This document shows positions 31,361-43,634 of a stretch of 64,000 bases of DNA, in pieces. This DNA is from Phyllostachys edulis (taxonomy: Eukaryota > Streptophyta > Magnoliopsida > Poales > Poaceae): NCBI GenBank assembly GCA_036346405.1, contig CM070567.1, positions 43,753,470-43,817,469 on the forward strand. The letters are read 5' to 3'. The position numbers and the translations under genes were made by a program. Within the stretch, counting starts at the first letter, position 1. Each line of letters opens with the position of its first letter. The notes beneath the pieces were generated by a model. The model was not told the origin of the DNA. It was given only the letters and a program-made list of their open reading frames with translations, and did not search any database.

Positions 31361-33874
31361 TGTAACGCCCTCAAACTTTGGGAACGTTAAACTCTTCATA
31401 ATCGTTTAGGATGTGCAGTTGCGAAGTAAGCAGTGTCTCAAGCAAGCTTTCGATTACAACAAAAGCCAACCTTTTATTACATAAGATTAAGGCTTAACAG
31501 CCAGTTTTGACACTAACACGGGCATCTAAGCCCAAAGTTAATATAATACAAGACAAAAGAACTTCAAACCACAGGCACACTTGAGTGCGGCTGAGACCTA
31601 ATAACAGTAGTCGTTGCCAACCGTGGGTCCACCAAAATCCTGTTCAACCAGATCCTGTGCATTTTCCCAGATTTCTTCTGTAGATTGTTTGCAGATTATG
31701 CAAGAATGAGTATAACTACCGTACTCAACAAGCCACATGGAAAAGCTAAATAATTACATGCAAGGAGTTCAAAGGATGGTGAGGTTTTACCTTAACAGGC
31801 ATATATGGATGCAATTTGTAGTTTAAAGCAGTTTACATTTAAAACAGTAAAACAATAATACATATTAACAACAGGGGTTTCTCAACAAACCACAATTACC
31901 AACTTACCATCTCCAAAACTCTACTTGTGCCTCATGTACTGGAATCACCCATTAACACAGCTTCATTAACCGGAAGCACGGCGTATTCGAATATCTTTTT
32001 ATGCACGCTGCAGAGTTGCCCAACTTTACCCACAAGATATCTCAAACCCATACTGTCACGCAACATGTTAGCGTGCGACTGAGTTGAGATAACAAAGCCT
32101 TTTCACTGCTCAACCTTTTCTAGCTTCTACCTGGTAGGTTTTAACTCCATACAGCCCTAGGGAGACTCCACCGGCCCAGTGGATCTTACAACCCTATGCT
32201 GACGGCACGTACCATTGTGTGTAGACTACCGAGTGTCCCTTCAGGCCCACTCCTGTCACACCCCAGTTCCGCAACTACTCTATCACACAAGAACAGTTAC
32301 CTTTCCTTGTAGATATTCAATCGGATGAGCAGTGTACTTAGCTAGGGAGTAATGACCACGCTTGTGGTTGAGCGGTTTTCTGTGTCTGTTACTTGGCACA
32401 AGGTTCTTGTCCTTACCCGTCATCCAGTGAGGCAATGGCCCAACACTAACTCGTGGCTGTCCACCTCGAGATCTCACTGATGACTCACTTTTAACCCAAG
32501 TCTATCGGGTGGTCCAACTTAATGGACACAACCCTCAACTCTCCACCAAAACCATTGGCGAACTGCCAATACTGCTTTTGATTGACGAACACAATTGAGT
32601 GACAAAGCTACTTATATAGATAATATTTTATGTGAACTTTTCAAGGTGAATATGGTCTACAAGTGCTGGGTGGGTTTGTATGTGGGGTAATGGGAATTAT
32701 CTAATTATCATGGCATTCAAAAGTATTATTTGAATAATTAAAGTAATTGGCTCAAATATAATAATAAAAGTATCAATATAAATATATGACATGTGGGTTC
32801 AACAAGTTCAAGGAATGCAACTTGCCTTCTTGCACAAAGTCCTGTTGATGCTGGTCTTGTTCGACGTCTTCTGGAGTCTGATCGTCTAGATCGTAACCTA
32901 ACGAGAAGCAATGCAATAAAAAGAAACCAAGTAAAAACTAGCTCAACAAGGAAAGAGCTGGGAACAACAAGCAAGTAAATAAAGCCAAAAAGAAACTTAA
33001 AGGAAGGGGGGGGTGCGGGATGGTGGGATTTATCTGGTGTTTATTTGGACTGGAAGGAGTTTGAGATTCGGATCCAACTACAACAAAACTATTGTAAAGG
33101 ATTAATGATCACTATGGGAAGGTGAAATGATTTGTTGGGAGTTGGGTATAGATGATTGGAGTCAAGAATGGATTCTTTGAGATGGTTAGAATGGGTATAA
33201 GGTGTTGAATTTAGGGTTTCAGGCGAACAAGGTGTTAGATGGTGAATAGCATTATTTTACTATTCAAGGATGAAAATGATTTATTTGGAGCTTTGGTATA
33301 GCTGAACGGAGCTGAGAAATAAACTGTATCTAGGGTTTACTATTTTTGACACATGAATAGTAATTACTGTAAATAGTAATGACTATGAACAGTAACTAAA
33401 ATTACTGTGCTAAGAACAGTAATTAGGGTTTCGGTAAATAGTGACCAATTTACTGTTCATACCAAAAAATAGATTATGAACAGTAATTAACCACTAATCT
33501 AGGTTTAGGAACAGTAATACATTTTACTGTTTGATCAGTGTTTGTGCTTAACTAAAAGAATGAACAGTACTAGGTTTTTCGGGTGAACCGCAATGGAAAG
33601 TACTGTGCATGGGATAGTGTTTGGGTCGGATTTGTTTAAACAAAGAATGGGTCGAACCCATTCTCAGTGCAACCCACTTTGCTTTGGCCGGCTTTAAGCG
33701 GCTTTGGAGGCGGCGCCAAAAGCCAAAGGCTGCGCCTCCTACGCGAAGAAGCGGCGGCGAGCAAGGCGACAGATCATGCGCTCTGAAAGGAGGAAGAGGA
33801 AGGAACCAATGCGCTTCGCGGCGGTGGATAACGGCGATGAAGGGGGAGCGACACGGGAGCTTGAGGTAAGTCTC
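31361..33874 (-). repeat. 3' LTR of the gypsy element, distal part
   Basis: This part is nearly identical to 44094-46602 in the 5' LTR. Differences include short indels near 32000 and a divergent stretch near 33650-33780. Like the other LTR it contains many AACAGTAAT / TTACTGT microrepeats (33350-33540). It ends where the copia element begins. Confidence 0.9.
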
Positions 33875-35669
33875 TGTGGATATCATGGGGATATGCCCAT
33901 GATCTTAGGATGATGAAACAATTGGCAATGTTGCTTTTGGTTTGAAGTTTCAATCGTTTTCGTCAAAGTTACTGAATCTGTCAGGTCTCAAGCGGTCAGA
34001 CCGGTTTCTGTGTGGCGGTCGACCCGTTGTCTTCTTGACCGGTAGGTGGATGGTGGAAATCGTTCGATCCCATTAGTGGTCGACCGGTCGAACGGCGATC
34101 GAATCGGTTTATGTCAATGATGATATTAGTTGTGGATTGATTTTGGGATAGGTCATTTCCTTGTTGATAATGCATATGTGTTGCATATTGCATGTTTTGG
34201 CTAACGTGGGTCAAGTTGTGAAGAACTTGTTCTGGATTCATGTTTGCTTGTCTATTGTTTGTCTGCAGTGGCTTGGAGGTCAACGACGGTCAATCGGCGA
34301 GGAAGATCGGACTAAGCTTGGAGAGCCGAGGTCCGAACGATCATGGATGCGGTGAGGTCGAGTGACTCAAGCATGGCGCAGAATGGATGAAGATGACCGA
34401 ACAGGCGATTCGGTCGATCGGTTGGATCAAGCGGTGCGGGGTCGGTGCAAGTGTTAAGGTGGTCGGTGGGAACCGGATGGGAGAGACTTGTCGACACGAT
34501 GAGAGCATTGGATCAACCTACGTGGCGAAGCATGGATGTGTTTAGCGCAGTTTGGACTCGATCTTGGAAAGATCGAGAAGGGGTATTTTGGTAATTTCAC
34601 CAAATACGCCTTGGTGACCTAATGCCAACCCGTGGCGCAAGACGGTGCGTCAAGAAGTGGATTAGGTCAAGAAAAGTGAAGACGACGCTTTGAGATGCGT
34701 GCGTGTGTGACCCGTTTGTATTGGGCCTTAACGGGAGCCCATTAGGGTTAAGTCTTCTAGAAGCTAAGCCTCCGATATAAATAGAGATGGGGCTGTTCTC
34801 AGCAGCATTCAAGCACTCCTTTGGTAAACCCTAGTTTGGTGTTAGGGTTTAGGGAAGAAAAGAGAGGCTTAGGCTCTAGAGAGATGGATTGTGTGTGTGC
34901 TCATGGATTGAGCTCTTGTCCTCCTTGAGGGAGTGGCTGTAACTACGAATCATTAATCATCAATCAATACTTGCAAGTTCTTTGAGATGAGCTCTCTTCG
35001 TTCTTTTCTTGTTCTTACACCTTACTTTGATGATTTTGAGTGCTTCCTTGATCCTGTGGTTTTTGGTTGATTTCGTGCCCTCCTTCTCCTTGTTGGGATA
35101 TGTGGGAACATATCTAAGATCATCTAGATCATCAATCTCCCACGAGCAAGTATTGGATCAAGCTTTTGGTTTTTGCCCGGTTTTGAACCCTCCTTCGGTA
35201 AAACAGAAAAAGGTCAAAACTTTGACGTGGATCCACTCAATCTTCACTTGGAATAGGTTCCTAATATCCTTAGAAAGGTGTGTTTCAAATTTCGTGGAGT
35301 TTGGCCTTACGGATCAAAAGTTAGACCGATTTTCGTTTCGGTTTTTCAGGCTGATTATGCTGATTTTCTTGTTCATCGTCAGGGGCGGTCTGACAGCCAA
35401 AATCAGCGGTCTGACCGCTAGGCAAAAGAGTCAGACCGCCAATTTGAGAGGTCAGACCGCCCAACACTTTGAGATTTGGGTTTTTGGTAATTTTGGGTGT
35501 TTTGCGTCGGGGTTTTGATTGGATTCAATACAAGTCGTCCACTGTGCTTGAATATTGATCTTCATAGCTTTTATAGCTATTGGAGTGAAGTTAGTATTGA
35601 ATTCAATTAAGGTGAAAAAGTGTTCGTGCTCCTATTCACCCCTCCTCTAGTCGCCTTTCCGGTCCTACA
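33875..35669 (+). repeat. 5' LTR of the copia element
   Basis: It begins TGTGGATATCATGGGGATAT and ends CTTTCCGGTCCTACA, immediately before the primer site. Diverged GGTCGACCGGTCGA-like and GGTCTGACCGC-like short inverted motifs lie at 33985-34110 and 35380-35465. The first of these zones is the least conserved part relative to the 3' LTR (41440 onward). Confidence 0.9.
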
Positions 35670-35671
35670 AT

Positions 35672-35683
35672 TGGTATCAGAGC
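35672..35683 (+). promoter_or_regulatory. Primer-binding site of the copia element
   Basis: TGGTATCAGAGC is complementary to the 3' end of initiator Met tRNA and lies 2 bases after the 5' LTR. Confidence 0.85.
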
Positions 35684-35725
35684 CCGGTTAGCTCTTCTCA
35701 TAGATCTTAACCGGTCTTTGGAGCC

Positions 35726-36854
35726 ATGGCGACTGACAAGTATTCGACCAAACCACCTGTGTTCGATGGAGTTGATTTTGCTTACTGGAAGGCACGCATG
35801 CATGCCTACATCGAGGCTCAAGGGCACGCTATTTGGCTTAAGGTCAAAAATCCATATGTCGTGCCAGCCAATGACGATGTGATCACTCCAGATGTTGAGG
35901 CTAATAGCAAGGCTCGAAACTTTCTGATCCAAGGTCTTAGTCGATCTGAGTTTGTGCGTGTGGCTCATTTGAAGTGCCGTCAGAGATCCGAGGACCCTTT
36001 GTGACTACCACGAGGGCTCTACTGCGATCAAGGAAGTGAGACAGAACCAGCTCAAGAAAGAATACTCAAAGATCGAGCAAAGACCTGGTGAGTCTTTAGA
36101 TGAGTTGTGGGGAAGGTTCTCCAAGATTCTTCATGACCTTCGCGCTGTTGATCTTGTTTTCACCGAGTCTGAGAACGCACGCCAGCTTTTGGGTGCTCTT
36201 GATGTGAAGGTCTGGGGGATGAAGATCACATCCATCAATGACAACACTGTCATGAGTGAGCTTACTATGGATAAGCTCTACTCGAGGTTGAAGACGTATG
36301 AGATTGACTTTATCTCGCGTCTCTCCAAGATAGAGTCGATGGCTTTGGTGGTCGACCCATCTAAGGGTAGCTCGACTGATTCCTTTGATTTTGGCTCATC
36401 TGGCTTTTCTTTGTCAGCTTTACATTCTTTGAGCGATGAGCAGCTAGAGAAGCTACCTGAAGATGATTTAGCCCTCCTATCCACCAAATTCTCGAGAGTT
36501 TACAACAAAGTGAGGAACAGGAGGAGATGTGGCCCTGTCACTTGTTTCGAGTGTGATGAGCCTAACCACATTCGCTCCAAGTGCCCCAAGCTGAAGGGCA
36601 AGGAGGAGAAGGACTCTCGGAGGCGTCATCAAGCCAAAGACAAGAAAGGCAAGAAGCCAAACTATCGCAAGTTCGTCAGCCAAGTCCTTGCCGCTCTTGA
36701 GAGTGTGAACATGAGCGATGTGGACTCGGAAACGGAGGACGACGACGATGACTCTCATGGCAAGAAGAAGGCCCAGACTTCACTCAAGATGTGCTTCATG
36801 GCTAGCGACACCATGGAGTCGACTCCTCCAACGATTTACGACCTTTTCAAATGA
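35726..36854 (+). pseudogene. Copia gag, N-terminal and nucleocapsid part
   Basis: The start ATG at 35726 lies 55 bases after the primer site. The first frame (MATDKYSTKPPVFDGVDFAY) is a copia gag N-terminus. It breaks near 35980, and the next frame carries the gag core (about 36036-36500; SLDELWGRFSKILHDL). A CCHC knuckle CFECDEPNHIRSKC lies near 36540-36590. In the knuckle the usual Gly before the His is Asn. A Lys-rich tail and an acidic run (SETEDDDDDSHGKKK) follow. The gag protein packages element RNA in cytoplasmic particles. One frameshift disables this copy. Confidence 0.85.
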
Positions 36855-38431
36855 TCCCGATGAGGTACGCCCTTCACTTACTAGTATGAAACGTGCTTTA
36901 GCCTATGCTGAAAAGAAAATGTATAAGCAAGAAAAAATGATTAGGAAACATGATGCCATGATTGATGATTTGAACTTAGAGGTTGATAGGCTCAAATCCA
37001 TTAATCCTGCTGATGATTGTGATTCTTGCTCTAGCTTGCTTAATGAACTAGCAAATCTGAAATCTGCTCATTCCTCTATTGCTAGTCAACGAAAGATGCT
37101 TTTGATGAACTAGAAACTCTCAAGTCTAGTCCCGCTTGCATGAATGCCATTGCTTTAGATGTGACTCTTGTTGATGCTATTCCATTATCTTGCTCAAACT
37201 GTGCTTTGCTTGAATCAAAATTGATAGCACTATGAAAGAATTGCAGAAATTTGATGCTAGTCACATGTGTTCTCATTGTGAGGATAGTAGGATTAAAATG
37301 AAGGAGATGACCGAAATGGTTCTTTACTCTAAAAGCGCTTGATGTGAAAACGTGTTAAACTCACAATTGAGAATGATGCTTTAAACAAGACACTAGAAGA
37401 AAAGGCTAAAATTGAACAATCCATGTCCATGACAGCCTTCCAAGAGAGTTGTTGATTCTGATTCTTGTACTCTTTGTATTGAACTTGGGCATAATGTAGA
37501 TAAGATACAAGAAGCTTTTAGAGTTAAGTTCAAAGAGCAGTTGGATAAGATTAGGGATAACTATTGTGTGTCTTGTGAGGCTTTGAAAGCCGAGGTAGCT
37601 CACTATAAGGAAAAGTCTGATAGGGCTAGCAAGTCAAATAAGTGTGCTTCTTGTTATGAACTAGCCATACAAAATGACTACCTCAAAGGGACTCTTAAGA
37701 GATTTGTTGGTGGGAGGAAGAAACTCAACATGATTCTTGATAAATCTAAGGTGAGTGTGAATAATAGAGGCCTAGGATTTGATTCCCTAGAGCATACCAA
37801 GAACCATCCACCTAAGATTGTTAGAGCTGTTGAGAGTGGTCTGTTTGAGGTAGAACCCCCTAAGCTATCCAAGATAGTCTTCAAATCAGCTGGTTTTGCC
37901 CAAACCACTTCTAGCAAGATAGGTGCTTCTACTTCATTAGGTCAGACCTTTCAAAAGGTCAAGTACCATTGCACCTTCTGCAAGAAGAATGGCCACATTG
38001 TTGAGTTCTGCTTCCGTAGAGCCAAGATTGAGAGGAATGAGAGGATGAGTAACTTGAGAACCATTAGAGGAGTCCCTTCACCTGCTGTAGTCTCTAGAGC
38101 TAGGCAGCCTGTTTTTCCTGCTAGACATAGGCCTAGGTTCGTAGATGACTTCTTTGACTCTTTTGGTGACTCTAGGCAGCGTTCTGGTTTAGGATTTCAT
38201 GAGGAGAGACCACGGGTAGCATCTAGACAGGGGGAGTACCGACCTTTTGGTAGGTCGATTCGGAGAGGTCTAGGTGGTTCTCGTGTGCATTCTTATGATT
38301 TTGCTCCTAACCATTTTACTGCTGCTTCTATTGTTTTGCCCAAGCATTGTGTGACTCAGTACTGGATTCCAAAGTCTCTCATCACTAACCCCAGTACCGA
38401 GGCACAGATGTTTCCTGCTTATGCCCTGTAG
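36855..38431 (+). pseudogene. Extended gag C-terminal region of the SIRE/Maximus-like element
   Basis: A coiled-coil section (KRALAYAEKKMYKQEKMI, then DDLNLEVDRLK) is followed by Cys-rich spacers (CDSC, CSNC, CSHC) with frameshifts between 37090 and 37540. The open frame 37541-38431 has CVSCEALKAEVAHYKEKSD, a GHI-type knuckle CTFCKKNGHIVEFC near 37975-38015 and an Arg-rich tail. Long gag regions with coiled coils and a second knuckle are typical of the SIRE/Maximus copia lineage. Confidence 0.75.
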
Positions 38432-38620
38432 GTCTGTCATGCGAGGAAGGAGGACATATGGCTTGATTGACTCTGGGTATTCTCGACACATGACTGGAGG
38501 TTCTAAATGGTTCTCCTCTCTCACACGTGCATCCGGCGACGAGTGGATCATATTTGGAGATGTTTTTACTAGGATCATGACAACCAAGGGCACTGTGAGC
38601 TTTCTTACACCTTCATGCCT
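38432..38620 (+). pseudogene. Copia aspartic protease start, truncated
   Basis: The motif GLIDSGYSRHMTGGSKWFSS is the copia protease active site (D-S-G) region, with Tyr where Cys is usual. FGD and TKGTVSF follow. Coding similarity stops near 38615, and nothing resembling integrase follows. The protease normally cuts the gag-pol polyprotein. Confidence 0.75.
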
Positions 38621-41439
38621 TTATCTTCACGATTATTCAGTCCTGGCGTGTTGTGCTTTTCATTGTGCTCATTTGTATCTTATCGGCATGTGTTCTCTTA
38701 TGATATTCTTCATCATGCCGTTGCATATATTTTGTTTATATATCCTTGTACTATATTGTTATTCACTAGTTTCATGGATGTATAAGCTTGGTTTAGTCTT
38801 CATGAGCTTGTGTTGTCTTGTATATTCTGTATTTTGCTCTTGTTGATCTTTGCCCTGTGTATTCACATGCTTACTTGATTTCCATGATTTGTTCCTTAAC
38901 ATATCTTATGCTCTCATGATATTGTGGATACATGGGTCTTGCCATAGCTTTCACTAGCACGCTTTACCTTTGACTGTTATATATGATGTGTGTTATGCTA
39001 TGTGCTTGTTTGCTTGCTCCTATGCCTTCTTGTGGACTAAGGATAGGTTGAGCTTTGTCATATCTTGGATAGCATGTATTGAAATTGAGTTGTCTTTCTT
39101 CATGCTCATGTCTTAAATTGTTGATTATATGCTTTCATGAGCTTTGGACCATTTGCTGCTATTCTTGCTAGTCATGTGTCTTGGTACTGTTTCTCTAGAT
39201 TTTGTCTCACTAACCCAGTACCAAGGCATAGACTTTTCTGTCTCTTTGGTGTAGTCTTTTCAGTTGAGAAGAAGAACATGTGATTCATGATTTCAAACTA
39301 TTGGTTCTTCTTCATATGTGCATTCAATGATGGCTATCACTTCTTGGAGACGAAGGAATTTGAGATGAGGATGATGGGTGAGCACAACTACTTTCTAGAG
39401 CTTCAAGGAATGGATCTTCATCCATCATGACTACATCTCACTGCCAAGCAGTGCGACTCAGGTTCGAGCTTCCATACCTTTCATTTATGTATGGTATCCC
39501 TAGTCTACCTTGCATAGCATCTGTTTTGTGTCAGGTTTTGGGCTTGTTGTGTTCAGGGTAGATAGGAGGCTCTGTTCTAGCACGTGTCTTTTCTAGGTAC
39601 TCTTCTTATCCCTTGGTTTTCTAGGATACACTCTTCTCACAGCCTAGGTCGAGCTTGTCTCCCAGTCACTGGTCCTTAGCAGGTTTTTGAGTTGCCTGTA
39701 AGTCTTTTTAGTGATGGTGTTTCGCTCCCTAGCTTTTCGAGTTGCTTTCCTAGAGATCTTGTGGAGTTTGATGTCTTTGTGCTAGCTTTGTGGAGTCCAA
39801 GGCTCTTTTGGCAAATCTCCTCTCAAATCTTTTAGACCCAACAAGGTTTGCCACCTTGAGAAGTGAGTTAGGGTTAATTTTTCCCTATGGGATGTTTTGA
39901 GGGGGAGTTTGCTCTTTTTGCATTCATTTGTATCATAATGCATTTTTCAATTCAGCAACTTGCATTGTAATATAATCTTGTGGAGCTTTGATTATTATCC
40001 TTGTATGACTTGAATTCATACTTTATACCCTGCCATGTCTTGTGCTAGTCTGCTAGAATTCTTTTATGGCTTTTTATGTATAGATTAGCTTTTGCCATGC
40101 TAGCTTTATTATCTCAGGAGAAAATTGAATCAAAACATGACTTGTTGGATCTTGTGACTAGTTTTGCTTTAGTGATCCTTTCATGATTCATGCCATGTCA
40201 TATAGGCTTAATTGAGTCTTGAACTTATTCTGAGTTTCAAATCGAGCTATGATAATTCTTAAGTCAAGCAAATAAAAAATGAGCTTTTTTCTGTGCGAAA
40301 AAACTGATCTCACCAATTCTTTCTCATAAGACGGCTTGCCATTGCACTAGGCATGAACTCAGGGGGAGTTTTGGATGACCCAGACCACTCTCTTAAGCTT
40401 TTGTTGCTTGGGATGGTCGTAGTGAGGCTTGAGATCTAGCACAATGCTAAGAAAACAAATTGGCAATTGGTTGAAGCTTAGGAGGCAGTTGTGGATGGCT
40501 CCTAGTCAAGGACTTGCTTTACTAAGATAAAACCAATCATTTTCAGCAAAGTGCTCAAAGTGCTAAATTCTAAATGCTTGAATCATTTGATTCAAAACTG
40601 AACTCAAAATGCTCAAAATTGACTCAATTTCTAGTTTCTGGTCTCCATTTTGCTTATAGACATGGCCTGACTCATTTTTGGATACCTATAGTTAAACTAT
40701 GATCATGAGCACCTTGTCATGCCTTCAATTCATTTAATCTCAGATTATTGCTATTTTGGTCTTAGCTTTGCTGTACATGTTTTGCCATGATTGAACCTAG
40801 CCTCTTCACATAATATGGCTTGGTGTAATACTTGTACAGTCTTCATGGATAATCTTTATGGCTCCTTTTGCTCAAGTTAAAAACAAAACAAAAACAAAAA
40901 CAAAAAAAACTGAAAAAATGAAAAATTACAAAATTGCAGCCATTCCATTACATTCATGCTCTATCTTCTTCCATGCACCTTGATGAATTCATTGTCAAAG
41001 GGGGAGAAAGATTTGTGAAAATGTTGTTTTTGAGAGCTTTTTGGAGTCATAGGGAGAAAATGAGACTTTCTGGAAACTTTGGTGATCATAGTGAGTGGGA
41101 GCATCTCAATTACATTCTTTTGGTCTTATTGCTCTTTTCTGAATTTGAATTGCAATTCTTAAAGACTCACAATGATCAAAGGTCAAATAGAACAATTGTT
41201 CTTTCATATGGACCTAAGTGAGATTTTTGGCTATTCTTTGGAAATTGAAGCTTTTGTGCTTTCTTTTGCCTTATCTCACTTGCTTATGCTATTCTGAAGC
41301 CAACTTGGTCATTTCCATTGCTTTCTCTTGCTAATAGATCAAGTTGTGCCTTTGTGCTAAAAACGTCGGTGCACTTTACCTTTCAAAACCCAAAACCACA
41401 TTTTTCGAGAGATTGCCAATGTGTTCATCAAGGGGAGAT
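38621..41439 (+). other. Copia internal region lacking pol, with repeated polypurine motifs
   Basis: About 2.8 kb with no supported ORF. Pyrimidine-rich, TTG/CTT-rich sequence fills most of it. GGGGGAG-type purine tracts occur near 39900 (TTTTGAGGGGGAGTTTG), 40360 (CTCAGGGGGAGTTTTGG) and 41000 (AAAGGGGGAGAAAG). The true 3' tract AAGGGGAGAT is at 41430. A stretch near 39210 (CACTAACCCAGTACCAAGGC) repeats 38384 (CACTAACCCCAGTACCGAGG). A short A-rich run (AAACAAAAACAAAAACAAAA) lies at about 40880. Confidence 0.6.
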
Positions 41440-42299
41440 TGTGGATATCATGGGGATATGCCCATGATCTTAGGATGATGAAACAATTGGCAATGTTGCT
41501 TTTGGTTTGAAGTTTCAATCGTTTTCGCCAAAGTTCTTTGAATTTGTCAGTCTCAGCGATCGACGGTTTACGTGTGGCGATCGGGCAGGTCATCTTCGAT
41601 CGCCATATCTGGCGATCGAGACCGCCGTGATCGGTGGAAATCGTTCATCCTGGCGGGTCGACCGGCGAAACAATGATCGATTCGGTTTATGTGCTGAATG
41701 ATGATATTAGTTGTGGATTGATTTTGGGATAGGTCATTTCCTTGTTGATAATGCATATGTGTTGCATATTGCATGTTTTGGCTAACGTGGGTCAAGTTGT
41801 GAAGAACTTGTTCCCGGATTCGTGTTTGCTTGTCTATTGTTGTGCAGGTGGCTTGGAGGTCAACGACGGTCAACGGCGAGGAGGATTGGGACTAAGCTTG
41901 GAGAGCTGAGGTCCAGAACGATCATGGATGCCGGGTAAGGTCGAGTGACTCGAGCATGGCGCAGAATGGATGAAGATGACCGAACGGGCAGTTCGGTGCG
42001 ACTCGTTGGATCAAGCGGTGCAGGGGTCGGTGCAAGTGCCAAGGTGGTCCGGTGGGAACCGGATGGGAGAGACTTGCCGACACGATCAGAGCCGCTGGAT
42101 CAACCTACACGTGGCGAAGCATGGATGTGTTTCAGTAGTTTGGACTCGGTCTTGGAAAAGATCGAGAAGGGTATTTTGGTAATTTCACCAAATCACGCTT
42201 GGTGACCTAATGCCAACCCGCGGCGCAAGACGGTGCGTCAAGAAGTGGATTAGGTCAAGAAAAGTGAAGACGGCGCTTTGAGATGAGTGCGTGTGTGAC
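41440..42299 (+). repeat. 3' LTR of the copia element, truncated
   Basis: It matches the 5' LTR from TGTGGATATC through GATGAGTGCGTGTGTGAC and then stops. The last about 960 bases of the LTR are missing. The zone 41540-41690, rich in GATCG motifs, has changed strongly compared with 33985-34110. Confidence 0.88.
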
Positions 42300-42451
42300 G
42301 GCGAGGAAGAAAACCGTTTTCGGTTAGAGGAAAACGGGTTTTCCCGAAAAGGAAAGCGGAAATGGAAAGAGAATTTCCGAAAAAGGAAAGAAATTCGAAT
42401 TTAAACAAAAGATTTCAAAAATTTTGAAATCCAGATTTTTGGGTTATTTCA
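42300..42451 (-). repeat. 3' LTR of the gypsy element, remaining proximal end
   Basis: GGCGAGGAAGAAAACCGTTT through GGGTTATTTCA matches 48036-48187, the other LTR, with a few substitutions. It is followed at 42452 by the minus-sense polypurine tract. Confidence 0.9.
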
Positions 42452-42539
42452 ATCTACCCCCCTTAAAAAGAATCTCGTCCTCGAGATTCACTCAAAGTTA
42501 GGGGACAGGTTGGAAAACTACGCTGCATTTTCGATTCCT

Positions 42540-43634
42540 TATTCCATGCTGCTCTTTCTGTTGTAAGATCCTGACACTGAACTGAAAAGGTAGCTCCTGG
42601 ATCAATTAAGACCAATGCTGATGAAGTAAAAACGTACCGGCAATATTGTTTGTGGCTTCTGAAGCTCCATTGGTAGTGACACAGTTGATCTTGCCCTGAC
42701 TTGGTCCTGGTTGCTGAAATTTTGGCTGCTCTCTAGGTTGTAGCATACCTCCTTTCTTAACTTGTGTTGTTGGTGGCGTCTTGTTGATCTGTGATTGACT
42801 CCTCACTTGAGCTTTGGTCGCTCACGATATACCCCTCATTGGGCAATGGAACTTGATATGGCCTGGTTGTCCACAGTGGTAGCAGTTTATTGATTTTTGT
42901 GGACAATCCTTTTGGTAGTGATTTCCTCCACATGTATAGCACTGAACTGTGGCTGACTGATTCATGTTGTATTGGGGTCTTGAGTTGAGATTTGTAGTTG
43001 GTTGCTACTGATAATGTACTAGTGGTGCTGTCATCATCTTTTCTCTGGGTGCACTTGGTTGAGGTGTCATCTGTATTGCTTTTCTTAGCTGCTTTCTGGG
43101 AAGTAGCATATATCCTTTGCATGCTTGTTTTATTGTTGGTGTCTTGTTGGTCTGTGGTTGACTTTTCACTTGGGCTTTGGCTGCCTCTGATGGCATACTC
43201 TTCAATGGGCATTTTCCTTTAAGATGGCCTAGTTGCCCACAGTGATAACAGTCTATTGATTCCTGCAAACATTTCCTTTGGTAGCGAGTTCTATATTTAT
43301 GACTCCGTACTCTGGTTGGTTGACTCATGTAGTATTGCGGTCTTGGAATTGGATTGGTAGGTAGTTTTTGCTGAATTTGTAGTGGTGGTGCTACCATCAT
43401 CCCTGTTGGATTTTCCTCTACTTGGTATTTGTTCCTTTTCTTTATGGTCATCAGTTTTGTCGTGCTTGGCTGATACTCCTCCGTGTTAGTCTCGCTTTGG
43501 TAGTTGATACCGGTCCTGGTTCCAAACATCTCGGAAATGTATTTCTGCAGCGATTTTGCGATTTTGACCAAATACAGAGAGGTGAGTAAGATCCAGACTT
43601 GAGTTAAGTGGAGAAAGATTAAGGTAAGGTTCAA
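42540..43634 (-). pseudogene. Gypsy gag/protease remnant with duplicated zinc-knuckle segment
   Basis: Read right to left, a frame carries gag C-terminal sequence and the knuckle CYHCGQLGHLKGKC (about 43205-43255), then TNKTPTIKQACKGYML. About 370 bases later a second, diverged copy reads CYTCGGNHYQKDC, CYHCGQPGHIKFHC, then INKTPPTTQVKKGGML. The first copy therefore looks like a duplication of the second region. Finally GTFLL and VLIDPGATFSV (about 42580-42640) are the start of an aspartic protease with D-P-G instead of D-S/T-G. The gag core upstream of the knuckle is largely absent. Several stops and shifts are present. No pol follows. Confidence 0.75.

Larger units (their letters stand above)
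33875..42299 (+). mobile_element. Ty1/copia (SIRE/Maximus-like) element, pol-less, 3' LTR truncated
   Basis: The 5' LTR is 33875-35669 (TGTGGATATC to CCTACA). The primer site TGGTATCAGAGC starts at 35672. A gag region and protease trace follow. A 3' LTR begins at 41440 after AAGGGGAGAT. The 3' LTR matches the 5' LTR only to about 42299, which corresponds to 34711 in the 5' LTR. It then joins gypsy LTR sequence directly. No integrase, reverse transcriptase or RNase H is seen between 38620 and 41439. The bases left of the insertion are GTCTC; the right duplication was removed by the deletion. Confidence 0.88.
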
